This document shows, piece after piece, positions 8,342 to 16,679 of a stretch of 64,000 nucleotides of DNA (its first letter is position 1; every line of letters begins with the position of its first letter). Position numbers and translations under genes: made by a program. Origin of the DNA: JAICNG01 sp035249985 (GTDB lineage Bacteria > Gemmatimonadota > Gemmatimonadetes > Gemmatimonadales > Gemmatimonadaceae); contig DATFFP010000051.1 of the NCBI GenBank assembly GCA_035249985.1, positions 12,879-76,878 on the forward strand, in the 5' to 3' direction. A model generated the notes under the pieces. It saw nothing but the letters and a program-made list of their open reading frames with translations. It was not told the DNA's origin and made no database searches.

Positions 8342-8986
8342 ATGGGGTGTATGCGACGACTCGTTTTTCTCGTCCTCGTGTTTCTCGCCGGCGGCGCCGT
8401 TTTCCTCTGGCTCTATGTGGAGCGCCCACGACGCGACGCGGAGAGCACGTCAGCCGCGCCGGTGTGGGAGAAGCTCACACCGGAGGGGGCCGAGCGCGCG
8501 CGGGCGTCGGTACAACTGCTGTCACGTCCGTCGGGCCCGGTGTTCACCAACATCCGGGGGGCCGATCTCGCGGCGTACATCTTCGACGAGCTCTCGAAGC
8601 AGCTCCCGCCGTCGGCACAGGAGTTGGAGGCTGCCGTCATCGATGACCGGCTGCATGTCCGTGCGCTGGTGAAGGTCAGTGACTTCGGGGGCGCAGGGTC
8701 GTTGGGGCCCCTGGCGGCGATGCTCGGCGATCGCGAGCCAGTCGAGTTCGGTGGAACGCTCGAGCTCGTCCGGCCGGGCCTCGCGCAGTATCGCGTGAAG
8801 GTGCTGCGACTGCGCGAGCTGTCCGTACCGTCGCGCATGATCCCGCGTCTGCTGCAACGCGTGGCGCGTGGATCGCGACCGCCGGGACTGGCCGAAGATG
8901 GGCTGCCGCTCGAGGTGCCCGCGTTCCTCGCCGATGTGCGCATCGGGCAGGAGCGCGTCACCCTCTACAAGTCGACGCAGCGATGA
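8342..8986 (+). CDS. Hypothetical protein with N-terminal membrane anchor
   Basis: Unrecognised protein of 214 residues. An N-terminal hydrophobic helix (LVFLVLVFLAGGAVFLWLY) is followed by a soluble region that would lie outside the inner membrane. That region contains PVWEKLTPEGAERARASVQ, an amphipathic segment ADLAAYIFDELSKQLPP, and beta-rich stretches resembling secreted lipid-binding or DUF4403-like folds, though I cannot name one with confidence. A second ATG nine bases in (MRRLVFL) is an equally good start. Its stop overlaps the ATG of the response-regulator gene, so the two are probably co-transcribed; it could be a sensor or target of that regulator, but nothing shows this directly. 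Confidence 0.75.
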   Translation: MGCMRRLVFLVLVFLAGGAVFLWLYVERPRRDAESTSAAPVWEKLTPEGAERARASVQLLSRPSGPVFTNIRGADLAAYIFDELSKQLPPSAQELEAAVIDDRLHVRALVKVSDFGGAGSLGPLAAMLGDREPVEFGGTLELVRPGLAQYRVKVLRLRELSVPSRMIPRLLQRVARGSRPPGLAEDGLPLEVPAFLADVRIGQERVTLYKSTQR

Positions 8987-10350
8987 GCCGCCGCATCCTG
9001 GTCGTCGACGATGAGAAGGGAATTCGTCAGGCGCTCGGGCAGCTCCTCGAGTACGAAGGATACGAGGTGAAGACGGCAGGCAACGCCGTCGATGCCATTA
9101 CCGAGTACGACCGATTCCGTCCGCAGCTGGTCTTCATGGATGTGAAGATGGCCGGCATCGACGGGCTGGAGGCGCTCAAGCGGTTGAAGCAGACTGACGC
9201 GAATGCCGTCGTCGTCATGATCAGCGGTCATGGGACCATCCAGACGGCGGTCGAAGCGACGCAGCTGGGCGCGTACGACTTCCTGGAAAAGCCGCTCGAT
9301 ACGGATCGCATTCTCGTCACGCTGCGGAACGCGCTCGAGCACCTGTCGCTGTCGGAGGAGAACACCCGACTCAAGCAGACCATCGAGTCGCGGTACGAGA
9401 TCGTCGGCCGCTCGTACGCGATCAAGGCGCTGCTCGACAAGATCGAGAAAGTCGCGCCGTCTCCGGCGCGCGTGCTCGTCACGGGGGAGAACGGAACGGG
9501 GAAGGAGCTGGTCGCGCGTGCGGTGCACCGATTGTCAGCGCGCGCGGACGGGCCGTTCATCGAGGTGAACTGCGCCGCGATTCCAAGCGAGCTCATCGAA
9601 AGTGAGCTGTTCGGTCACATGAAGGGTTCGTTCACGGGGGCGGTGCAGGATCGCGCGGGGAAGTTCGAGCTCGCCAACCACGGCACACTGTTCCTCGATG
9701 AGATCGGCGACATGAGCCTGGCGGCGCAGGCGAAGGTGCTGCGTGTGCTCGAGGATGGCGTCGTCACGCGTATCGGCGGAAGCAAGCCAGTCTCGGTCGA
9801 CGTGCGAGTGCTCGCGGCAACGAACAAGGATCTGGAGCACGAGATCGGAGAGGCAAAGTTCCGCGAGGATCTGTACTATCGGCTGAACGTGGTGCCGGTG
9901 AGCGTTCCGCCGCTCCGCGATCGACGGGAAGACATTCCCCAGCTCGTGGCGCATTTCGCTGATCGGCTGACGCGGAACGAGGGCGTTCCCCCGCGTGGCT
10001 TCGCGGACGACGCGGTGCAGCGGCTCACCGAGTATGATTGGCCGGGCAACGTCCGCGAGCTCCGCAACACCGTCGAGCGACTGCTCATCCTGGCGTCCGG
10101 ACCGCGGATCGGCGCGGCGGATGTCGAGCGCCTCGTCGGGAAACGCGCCGCCGAGCAGACGAGCCTCGGGTCGCTCGTGGAGTGCCGCACGTTCGAGGAG
10201 TTCAAGGATGCCGCCGAGCGCGCGTTTCTGCTGGCAAAGCTGCGCGAAGCGAACTGGAACGTTTCCGAAACGGCGCGGCTGCTCGACATGCCGCGTTCGA
10301 ATCTCTACAAGAAGATCGAACGTTATGGATTGGCGAGGGAAGACGCGTGA
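8983..10350 (+). CDS. Sigma-54-dependent NtrC-family response regulator
   Basis: Transcription activator of 455 residues for sigma-54 RNA polymerase. The receiver domain (1-120) has the acidic pair D9/D10, the phospho-acceptor D53 in FMDVKM, and the switch Lys in FLEKPL. The AAA+ domain has Walker A GENGTGKE (168-175), the sigma-54 contact loop GSFTGA (215-220; the consensus is GAFTGA), Walker B TLFLDEIGD and the FREDLYYRLNV signature. A Fis-type helix-turn-helix ends the protein (WNVSETARLLDMPRSNLYKKI). No sensor kinase lies beside it, so it is an orphan regulator in this window. It overlaps the upstream anchored-protein gene by 4 bases. Confidence 0.93.
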   Translation: MSRRILVVDDEKGIRQALGQLLEYEGYEVKTAGNAVDAITEYDRFRPQLVFMDVKMAGIDGLEALKRLKQTDANAVVVMISGHGTIQTAVEATQLGAYDFLEKPLDTDRILVTLRNALEHLSLSEENTRLKQTIESRYEIVGRSYAIKALLDKIEKVAPSPARVLVTGENGTGKELVARAVHRLSARADGPFIEVNCAAIPSELIESELFGHMKGSFTGAVQDRAGKFELANHGTLFLDEIGDMSLAAQAKVLRVLEDGVVTRIGGSKPVSVDVRVLAATNKDLEHEIGEAKFREDLYYRLNVVPVSVPPLRDRREDIPQLVAHFADRLTRNEGVPPRGFADDAVQRLTEYDWPGNVRELRNTVERLLILASGPRIGAADVERLVGKRAAEQTSLGSLVECRTFEEFKDAAERAFLLAKLREANWNVSETARLLDMPRSNLYKKIERYGLAREDA

Positions 10351-10376
10351 TCGTTGCCCCGCGAACCGAGGAATGA

Positions 10377-10820
10377 ATGGCGGACAAGGACTGGGATCGC
10401 GAGCTCGCCAAGATCGACAAGCAGCTGGAGTCGGTGTCCGACGAGCAGCTCTTTCCCAAGAGCGCCGCGAAGACGACGCCTCAACGAGAGGCCATCGCCG
10501 AAAAGCAGTCGCGTACGTCGACGTTCGGTGTGCTGCTGCGCCTGTTGCTGAGTGTGGCACTCGGCATCGGGATGATCTTCTGGCCCTACCAGGCGCGATG
10601 CGGCCTCGGCTTGTTGGGGTACCTGCTCGCCGTGGTCGTGCTGATCGGCGCCGGCGGCTGGAGCGCGGTGTGGGCCTGGCGCCACCGCGCCGGCAAGGCC
10701 CACGTGCTTTCCCTGCTCATCATGCTGTGGGGAGCGATCCTGGGCGCACAGGAGATCCTTCCACGCGTGGGGTACGCCATCCCGACGCTCGATCGGCCCA
10801 ACGTGTGGGAATGCGAATAA
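10377..10820 (+). CDS. Hypothetical integral membrane protein
   Basis: Protein of 147 residues with a charged N-terminal region of about 48 residues (KDWDRELAKIDKQLESVSDE) and then about three hydrophobic helices: FGVLLRLLLSVALGIGMIFW, LGLLGYLLAVVVLIGAGGW and VLSLLIMLWGAILGAQEIL. It ends with PRVGYAIPTLDRPNVWECE. I do not recognise the family. The gene begins 26 bases after the NtrC-type regulator. Its stop is followed after two bases by a hairpin built of 7-base words, so transcription may end there. Confidence 0.75.
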   Translation: MADKDWDRELAKIDKQLESVSDEQLFPKSAAKTTPQREAIAEKQSRTSTFGVLLRLLLSVALGIGMIFWPYQARCGLGLLGYLLAVVVLIGAGGWSAVWAWRHRAGKAHVLSLLIMLWGAILGAQEILPRVGYAIPTLDRPNVWECE

Positions 10821-10822
10821 CT

Positions 10823-10902
10823 GGATTGCGGATGACGGATTGCGGATTGCGTATGCCGCACCCCGTACGCAATCCGCAATGCGTCGTCAGTCATCCGCAA
10901 TC
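10823..10902. repeat. Heptamer inverted repeat, GGATTGC word
   Basis: The left arm repeats GGATTGC (with a GGATGAC variant) about four times from 10823. The right arm (10865-10902) carries the complement, GCAATCC-type words plus GTCATCC. The inner ends GCGTA/TACGC pair around a loop of about ten bases. The element begins two bases after the stop of the upstream membrane-protein gene and ends ten bases before the aldehyde dehydrogenase start. An open frame running across it in phase with the dehydrogenase is just repeat, not coding. Confidence 0.8.
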
Positions 10903-10911
10903 GGTCCACTC

Positions 10912-12411
10912 ATGAAGCTTTTCAAGAACTTCATCGCTGGCGCCTGGGTCGAGCCGACGACCGGCGAGTACTTCAACAACGTCAATCCTGCCGACACGAG
11001 CGACATCATCGGACGCTTTCCGTTGTCGTCGCGGGCGGACGTGGACAAGGCGGTCGCGTCGGCACAGCGCGGGTTCGAGCGGTGGCGTCGCACGCCGGCG
11101 CCTGCGCGCGGGGATGTACTTCGAAAGGCGGGAGATATTCTCGTCAGGCGGAAGGACGAGATCGCCGACCTCATGACCCGCGAGATGGGCAAGCCGCTCA
11201 CCGAGACGCGCGGGGACGTGCAGGAAGGGATCGACACCGCGTACTACGCGGCGACCGAGGGCCGGCGCCTGTTCGGTCATACCGTTCCGAGCGAGCTCCG
11301 CGACAAATGGGCGATGAGCTTCCGCCGGCCCATCGGCGTGGCCGGCATTATCACGCCGTTCAACTTTCCACTGGCCATCCCGACCTGGAAAATCTTCCCG
11401 GCGCTGCTGTGCGGCAATGCGATCGTCTTCAAGCCCGCCGAAGACGTGCCTCACACCGGGACGGTGTTCGTGGAGGTGCTTCTCGAGGCGGGACTGCCCT
11501 CCGACGTCATCCAGCTGGTCCATGGAACCGGCGAAGCCGTCGGTGCCGCGATCGTCGAGCATCCCGGTGTATCACTCGTGTCGTTTACCGGCTCGACGGA
11601 AACCGGGCGCAGCGTGGGGGAAACCTGTGGACGGCTGCACAAGCGACTGTCGCTCGAGATGGGCGGCAAGAACGCGATGATCGTGCTGGACGATGCGGAT
11701 CCAGACCTCGCGCTCGAGGGGGTGCTCTGGGGCGCGTTCGGCACCACCGGTCAGCGGTGCACGGCGACGAGCCGACTCATCCTCCAGTCGGGGATTCACG
11801 ACGATTTCCTGAGCCGCCTCGTGAAGCGCGCCCGAGCGCTCAAGCTCGGCGATGGTCGTCGTGAGGGAACCGACGTCGGCCCGCTCGTGAACGAAGCGAG
11901 CGTCAAGAAGGTCGAGCGCTACGTGGACATCGGCGTCGCCGATGGGGCCGACCTCTTGATGGGTGGCCGCCGTGCGGCGGCAAAGGGGCTCGAGAAGGGG
12001 TACTTCTTCGAGCCGACCATCTTCGCGCGAGTGGAGCAGGGGATGCGCATCGAGCAGGAGGAGATCTTCGGCCCCGTGCTGTCGGTGCTGCGGGTGGAAT
12101 CGCCTGACGAGGCCTTCCGCATCAACAACGGGGTGAAGTACGGGCTTTCCTCCTCCCTGTACACACGCGACGTGTCGGTGGCCTTCCGGGCCCTGAGCGA
12201 GCTCGACAACGGAATTACCTACATCAATGCTCCAACCATTGGAGCCGAAGCACATTTGCCCTTCGGTGGGGTAAAGCAGACAGGGAATGGCCACCGCGAG
12301 GGTGGGTGGGAGGTGTACGAGTTCTACTCCGAGACGAAGGTGGGATACGTCGATTTCTCCGGGACGCTGCAGCGGGCACAGATTGACAACTACCTGGGGA
12401 CGCCGGACTGA
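10912..12411 (+). CDS. Aldehyde dehydrogenase family protein (semialdehyde dehydrogenase-like)
   Basis: NAD(P)+-dependent aldehyde dehydrogenase of 499 residues. The catalytic Cys283 in GQRCTAT and general base Glu249 in LEMGGKN are in place, as are the cofactor-binding FNFPLAIPTWKI and FTGSTETGR. The start at 10912 gives the family's opening MKLFKNFIAGAWVEP. It most resembles the group that oxidises alpha-ketoglutaric semialdehyde or related semialdehydes from sugar-acid and amino-acid breakdown, but the substrate cannot be read from sequence. It stands alone between two hairpin elements, so it is probably its own transcription unit. Confidence 0.9.
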   Translation: MKLFKNFIAGAWVEPTTGEYFNNVNPADTSDIIGRFPLSSRADVDKAVASAQRGFERWRRTPAPARGDVLRKAGDILVRRKDEIADLMTREMGKPLTETRGDVQEGIDTAYYAATEGRRLFGHTVPSELRDKWAMSFRRPIGVAGIITPFNFPLAIPTWKIFPALLCGNAIVFKPAEDVPHTGTVFVEVLLEAGLPSDVIQLVHGTGEAVGAAIVEHPGVSLVSFTGSTETGRSVGETCGRLHKRLSLEMGGKNAMIVLDDADPDLALEGVLWGAFGTTGQRCTATSRLILQSGIHDDFLSRLVKRARALKLGDGRREGTDVGPLVNEASVKKVERYVDIGVADGADLLMGGRRAAAKGLEKGYFFEPTIFARVEQGMRIEQEEIFGPVLSVLRVESPDEAFRINNGVKYGLSSSLYTRDVSVAFRALSELDNGITYINAPTIGAEAHLPFGGVKQTGNGHREGGWEVYEFYSETKVGYVDFSGTLQRAQIDNYLGTPD

Positions 12412-12509
12412 AAAGGCGCTGAGGGCGCTGGGGCGCTGCGGGCGCTGCGGGTCAAATGGCCCTCGCCCTTCAGCGCTTCCAGCGCCTTCAGCGCTTCCAG
12501 CGCCTTTTT
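12411..12509. repeat. Nonamer inverted repeat (GGCGCTGAA type), possible bidirectional terminator
   Basis: The last base of the aldehyde dehydrogenase stop begins AAAAGGCGCTG. The left arm runs through four GGCGCTG-containing words; the right arm carries the complement (TTCAGCGCC/TTCCAGCGC words) and ends GCGCCTTTTT. A strong G+C stem flanked by A and T runs can end transcription in both directions. The same word occurs at 53102-53193 and 61483-61575. Confidence 0.8.
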
Positions 12510-12587
12510 GCTCTTCCCATTGAAATGCTCCGACCCCGTTGGTTTATTCCAGCCTATGTCTACCGTGCGTCGCGGTGACATCTTCGC

Positions 12588-12893
12588 GTGAGGCTAACGG
12601 CGGAGGTCGTCGAACGGGTTGTCGGCGCGGTGGAGGGTCGCGGTGATGCTGGCGCGACCGAAGGAAATGCGGGGCTCCTCCTGCTCTCGAGGGACCGCAT
12701 GCCCGATCTCGCGTCGCGCCTGCGACGTGACCTCCAGGCGGAAGGGGTAGTCATCTCCGAGATGGGCAAGGCCTCGTCGGGACGGCATACCGTCGTGACG
12801 CTTCGGCTCCCTCCCGGAGCGAAGTCCGCGCTCGAGCACGTGGATGCGCGGCTGCACGTGTGGATATCATTTTGTCTAGCCGAGGCCGGCTGA
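12588..12893 (+). CDS. Small hypothetical protein upstream of lepB
   Basis: Protein of 101 residues, GTG start, ending in TGATG overlap with lepB. It contains LLLLSRDRMPDLASRLRRDL, then EGVVISEMGKASSGRHTVV and a beta-like TLRLPPGAKSALEHVDARLHVW. I see no signal peptide, membrane helix or known motif. The coupling to lepB and normal composition argue that it is translated; nothing shows its role. It is preceded by 78 bases without a recognisable gene. Confidence 0.55.
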   Translation: MRLTAEVVERVVGAVEGRGDAGATEGNAGLLLLSRDRMPDLASRLRRDLQAEGVVISEMGKASSGRHTVVTLRLPPGAKSALEHVDARLHVWISFCLAEAG

Positions 12894-13672
12894 TGACGGA
12901 ACGCCCCCAGACGACCCCCAATCGCGTCGAGATCACCGAGGAGCAGCGCAGGCAAATCCTGCGTGAGCTCAATCGGCCGCGCTCGCGCCTGCGGATGTTC
13001 GTCGACTGGGCGAAGTCCCTCGTCGTCGCCATCGTCCTCTTCCTCCTCATCCGCACGTTCCTCGTCGAGGCATTCAAGATCCCGACGGGAAGCATGGAGC
13101 GGACACTCCTCGTCGGCGATTTCCTGCTCGTGAACAAGGCCGTCTACGGGGCCGAGATTCCGTTCACCAGCGCGCACCTTCCGCCGATCGCCCGCCCGCA
13201 GCGCGGCGACATCATCGTCTTCGAATGGCCGAAGGATCCGTCGAAGAATTTCGTGAAGCGTCTCATCGGCCTTCCCGGCGATACGCTCGAGATGCGCGAC
13301 GGCATCGTGCGGCTCAACGGCCGCGCCCTCGACGAGCAGTACGTCGATCACACGGCGCCGGGTGAAGACCCTTCGGGTGAAGACTTCGAATGGCAGCGAA
13401 ATCACCTCGTAAAACAGGCTGCTGCGAGCGGCGGACCGTACCATCCCTCGCGTAACAACTGGGGTCCGCTGATCGTCCCTGAGAAGAGCTATTTCGTGCT
13501 TGGCGACAACCGGGACAACTCGTACGACAGCCGCTATTGGGGCTTCGTTCCGGACAGCCTGGTGAAGGGTCAGCCCTTCGTCGTGTACTACAGTTATGCG
13601 CGTGACCCCTCACATCGAGTTCCGTGGCTCACCAACATCCGGTGGCGGCGCCTTGGAGAACGCGTTCACTGA
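12893..13672 (+). CDS. lepB: Signal peptidase I
   Basis: Inner-membrane protease of 259 residues that removes signal peptides from exported proteins. The ATG at 12893 overlaps the previous stop (TGATG) and excludes an unrelated upstream extension. An N-terminal membrane helix (SLVVAIVLFLLIRTFLVEAF) leads into the catalytic Ser67 in IPTGSMERTLL. The general-base Lys122 is in NFVKRLIGLPGD, and the conserved GDNRDNSYDSRYWGFVP follows. The product faces the periplasm and serves the many secreted proteins and barrels in this window. rpoD follows after 73 bases. Confidence 0.96.
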   Translation: MTERPQTTPNRVEITEEQRRQILRELNRPRSRLRMFVDWAKSLVVAIVLFLLIRTFLVEAFKIPTGSMERTLLVGDFLLVNKAVYGAEIPFTSAHLPPIARPQRGDIIVFEWPKDPSKNFVKRLIGLPGDTLEMRDGIVRLNGRALDEQYVDHTAPGEDPSGEDFEWQRNHLVKQAAASGGPYHPSRNNWGPLIVPEKSYFVLGDNRDNSYDSRYWGFVPDSLVKGQPFVVYYSYARDPSHRVPWLTNIRWRRLGERVH

Positions 13673-13745
13673 GGGGCCGGAGTCGTCGTCCGCAATACCG
13701 CGCGTCCCCCGCGCGGCGAGGTCGCATCGAGGAGCCGGTGCCCGT

Positions 13746-14603
13746 ATGGGAGTGACCACACACAGGAAGTCGTCGTACGAGGAAGGGTCGCTCGACCAAT
13801 ACCTCCGCGACATCAGCATCTATCCGCTGATCTCTCGCGACGAAGAGGTGCGGCTCGCGCAGCGCATCCGCGTGAACGATCAGGAAGCGCTCGACAAGCT
13901 CGTGCGCTCCAATCTTCGCTTCGTCGTCTCCGTCGCGAAGAAGTATCAGAACCAGGGCGTCTCGCTCTCGGATCTCATCAACGAAGGGAACCTCGGACTC
14001 ATCCGGGCCGCCCACAAGTTCGACGAGACCAAGGGCATCAAGTTCATCTCGTACGCCGTGTGGTGGATTCGCCAGGCCATTCTACAGGCGCTGGCGGAGC
14101 AGTCGCGCATCGTGCGCGTTCCGCTCAACCGCGCCGGTACCTTACACCGCATCGGCAAGCGCGCGAACGCGCTGCTTCAAGAGCTCGGCCGCGAGCCGAC
14201 GCACGAAGAGATCGCCGACGGGATGGACATCACCGAGGAAGAGGTCGCGAAAACGATCTCGATCTCGCAGACACATCTCTCTCTCGACGCGCCGCTCACG
14301 CCGGGCGAAGACAACAAGCTGCTCGATTATCTCCCCGATAATCTGAATCCCACGCCCGACGAACAGACGTTCGAGAAGGCGCTGACGGAATCGATCGAGG
14401 AGGCACTCGCGTCGCTCAAGGAGCGTGAGGCGAAGATCCTGCGCCTCTACTTCGGCCTGGACGGCGAGGAGCCGATGACGCTCGAGCAGATTGGCTCGCT
14501 CCTCGGCATCACACGCGAGCGCGTGCGGCAGATCAAGGAGAAGGCGCTGTCCCGTCTGCGCCATGTGTCGCGCGCCCGCGCGCTGGAGTCTTATCTCGGC
14601 TAA
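13746..14603 (+). CDS. rpoD: Primary RNA polymerase sigma factor (RpoD/SigA type, lacking region 1.1)
   Basis: Sigma-70 factor of 285 residues. The ATG at 13746 is preferred: the 50 codons open upstream read across the end of lepB and carry no sigma signature. Region 1.2 starts at SLDQYLRDISIYPLI, and region 2 has LVRSNLRFVVSVAKKYQNQG and ISYAVWWIRQAI, the promoter -10 reader. Region 3 contains RVPLNRAGTLHRI, and region 4 has the -35-reading helix-turn-helix TLEQIGSLLGITRERVRQIK. It is about half the length of E. coli RpoD because region 1.1 and the non-conserved insert are absent, as in Bacteroidota and other short primary sigma factors. A hairpin follows 23 bases after its stop. Confidence 0.93.
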   Translation: MGVTTHRKSSYEEGSLDQYLRDISIYPLISRDEEVRLAQRIRVNDQEALDKLVRSNLRFVVSVAKKYQNQGVSLSDLINEGNLGLIRAAHKFDETKGIKFISYAVWWIRQAILQALAEQSRIVRVPLNRAGTLHRIGKRANALLQELGREPTHEEIADGMDITEEEVAKTISISQTHLSLDAPLTPGEDNKLLDYLPDNLNPTPDEQTFEKALTESIEEALASLKEREAKILRLYFGLDGEEPMTLEQIGSLLGITRERVRQIKEKALSRLRHVSRARALESYLG

Positions 14604-14626
14604 GGGCACGCATTGTCAGCGTTGTG

Positions 14627-14655
14627 AACGGGGCGGCCTTCGGGCTCGCCCCGTT
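14627..14655 (+). terminator. Hairpin after rpoD, candidate terminator
   Basis: AACGGGGCG pairs perfectly with CGCCCCGTT across an 11-base loop. It starts 23 bases after the rpoD stop. The trailing sequence CTTGCTCC is only weakly T-rich, so this may be a Rho-assisted or pausing structure rather than a textbook terminator. Confidence 0.5.
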
Positions 14656-14713
14656 CTTGCTCCAGAGAGTGCCGAACGCACTTTTTCCAAGCGAACGCAC
14701 ACCTCCCAACCCG

Positions 14714-16624
14714 ATGCGCGCGATCCCTCTCCTGTTGCTCTTCGTCACCGTCGCATGCTCACGCGCAGTGACCGCGCCGACGGTCATCAGCGGGCCGATA
14801 GTCGGCATTCCGGTCGACAGCACCTTCGCACGCGCGATTACCCGCGGCACGCGGACCGATACCGGGGCTCCAGGTCCTCGCTACTGGCAGCAATGGGCCT
14901 CCTACCGCATCTCGGCCCGCCTCGACCCGCGCACCGCACAGCTCGCGGGTGAGGAGACGGTCCGCTACCACAATCGTTCGCCCGACACGCTCCGCCGAGT
15001 CGCTGTCCACCTCCTGCAGAACCTCTTCGCGTCGAACTCCCCGAAAAACGAGAACGTCCCCCTCACCGGTGGCTTGCGCCTCGAGCGCGTGACAGTCGAC
15101 GGCCGTGAGCTGGCGCGTGGTGGAGACGGAGGCTACGACGTGCAGGCGACCATTGGATGGATTCCGCTCTCGCGTCCGCTCGCGCCAGGTGATTCGGTCG
15201 AGCTCGGGTTCACGTGGGGCTTTCGCGTCCCGCCCGCCAGCGCGCCGCGCATGGGTCAGGACGGTGAAGTGTTCTTCATCGCGCAGTGGTATCCCATGGT
15301 GGCCGTCTACGATGACGTCAACGGATGGCAGACCGACCCGTACCTCGGCAACGGCGAGTTCTACTACGGCTTCGCGGACTACGACGTGACGCTCACGCTG
15401 CCGACGGGGTGGCTCGTCACCGCGACCGGCGAGCTTCAGAATCCTCGGGACGTCCTCACCGACTCGGCGCTCTTGCGTCTGGAGCGGACGCGCACAGACA
15501 CGGGCATCGTGCACATCGTCTGGCGGCGTGACGCAGAGCGCACGCGAACCGATGCGGACGGCCTCCTCGAGTGGAAATACATGGCGCGTGGCGTGCGTGA
15601 CTTCGCCTTTGGGACGTCGAATCGGTGGTTGTGGGACGCGACACGTGCCGTCGTTGGTGACGCCAACGGCGACGGACGCGCGGACACTGCCGCCATTCAC
15701 ACGATGTTTCGCGCCACCGCGGCAGCGTGGGAGCTTTCGGCTCGCTTCGCCAAGCACTCCGTCGAATTCCTCTCCCGCGACATCTGGCCCTATCCATATC
15801 CGCACATGACGGCCGTCGAGACGACGGTGTATGGAATGGAGTACCCGATGCTGACGGCGATCGCTGCCGTGCAGGACCCGCAGGAGCTGTATACGGTGAT
15901 CGCGCACGAGATCGCGCACATGTGGTTCCCGATGCAGATCAGCGCGGATGAGAAACGCTACCCGTGGTACGATGAAGGACTGGCGAGCTACTTCGAAACG
16001 CGCGCCGCGCGCGATCAGTTCGGGCCTGCCGCGGGCGACCCCGCGGTGACCGGGTTCGTGAACTATCTGCGTGCCGCGGGCGGTGACGTCGAAGCGCCGC
16101 TGATGACGCACAGCGACCGGTATCCCTCGCAAGCCGCATACGTCATCGCGAGCTATGAGAAACCGGTCTCGATTTTCCGCTCGTTGCGCGGCGTGATCGG
16201 CGACAGCGCGTTCGTGCGCGCATTCAGAGACCACGGCCGGTGGTGGCGGAACAAGCATCCGACGCCGTACGACCTCTGGAACTCGTTCGAGAATGCCAGC
16301 GACCGCCAGCTCGACTGGTTCTGGCGCACGTGGTTTTACGAGACCTGGACCATGGACCTCGCGATCGCCGGCGGTCGCGTCGTGGGTGACTCGGTCGAGA
16401 TCGACATCGAGCGCAGGCAGGCGGCGCCCATGCCAGCGATTCTACTCGTCAGGCGCGAGGGTGGCCGCGAGGATCGAGTGACCGTTCCAGCGAGCGTGTG
16501 GCTCTCCGGCGCGACGCGTCACACGACGCGGGTCGCGGCCTCGCCTCGCGTGCTGAGCGTCGAGCTCGATCCGGACAAGCTCTTCCCCGACCTGATGCGC
16601 TCGAACGATCGCTGGACCCCTTGA
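14714..16624 (+). CDS. M1 family metallopeptidase (aminopeptidase N-like), exported
   Basis: Zinc aminopeptidase of 636 residues. Ligands are H398 and H402 of HEIAH and E421 (HEXXH-x18-E), with the substrate-recognition stretch YGMEYPM in the GAMEN position. An N-terminal M1 domain (LAGEETVRYHNRSPDTLRRV) precedes the catalytic core. The ATG at 14714 starts a signal peptide (LLLLFVTVACSRA) with a cysteine at the expected lipoprotein cleavage site, though the lipobox TVAC is imperfect. It probably digests peptides outside the inner membrane. An upstream ATG at 14624 would put the leader in the middle and is rejected. The next gene, 55 bases on, also encodes an exported protein. Confidence 0.92.
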   Translation: MRAIPLLLLFVTVACSRAVTAPTVISGPIVGIPVDSTFARAITRGTRTDTGAPGPRYWQQWASYRISARLDPRTAQLAGEETVRYHNRSPDTLRRVAVHLLQNLFASNSPKNENVPLTGGLRLERVTVDGRELARGGDGGYDVQATIGWIPLSRPLAPGDSVELGFTWGFRVPPASAPRMGQDGEVFFIAQWYPMVAVYDDVNGWQTDPYLGNGEFYYGFADYDVTLTLPTGWLVTATGELQNPRDVLTDSALLRLERTRTDTGIVHIVWRRDAERTRTDADGLLEWKYMARGVRDFAFGTSNRWLWDATRAVVGDANGDGRADTAAIHTMFRATAAAWELSARFAKHSVEFLSRDIWPYPYPHMTAVETTVYGMEYPMLTAIAAVQDPQELYTVIAHEIAHMWFPMQISADEKRYPWYDEGLASYFETRAARDQFGPAAGDPAVTGFVNYLRAAGGDVEAPLMTHSDRYPSQAAYVIASYEKPVSIFRSLRGVIGDSAFVRAFRDHGRWWRNKHPTPYDLWNSFENASDRQLDWFWRTWFYETWTMDLAIAGGRVVGDSVEIDIERRQAAPMPAILLVRREGGREDRVTVPASVWLSGATRHTTRVAASPRVLSVELDPDKLFPDLMRSNDRWTP

Positions 16625-16679
16625 CCCACGCAGAGCCGCGAAAAAGCTTCTGTCGGCCACCCATCTGACAGGAGTTGCA

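Noticed and set aside
10840..10911. A 24-codon N-terminal extension of the aldehyde dehydrogenase
   Set aside because: It is translation of the heptamer repeat; the family start is at 10912.
12556..12591. An 11-codon frame (MSTVRRGDIFA) before the lepB-linked small gene, like a MazF start
   Set aside because: Too short to support; ends in a GTGA overlap but has no further MazF sequence. It may be a leader peptide.
14759..16258. Long open frame antisense to the M1 peptidase
   Set aside because: A GC-rich shadow of a clear gene; its translation has no domain and is Arg/His-rich. The same holds for long antisense frames at 25143-26492 (lnt), 44696-46198 (smc), 51014-52030 (barrel gene) and 57968-59089 (hppA).
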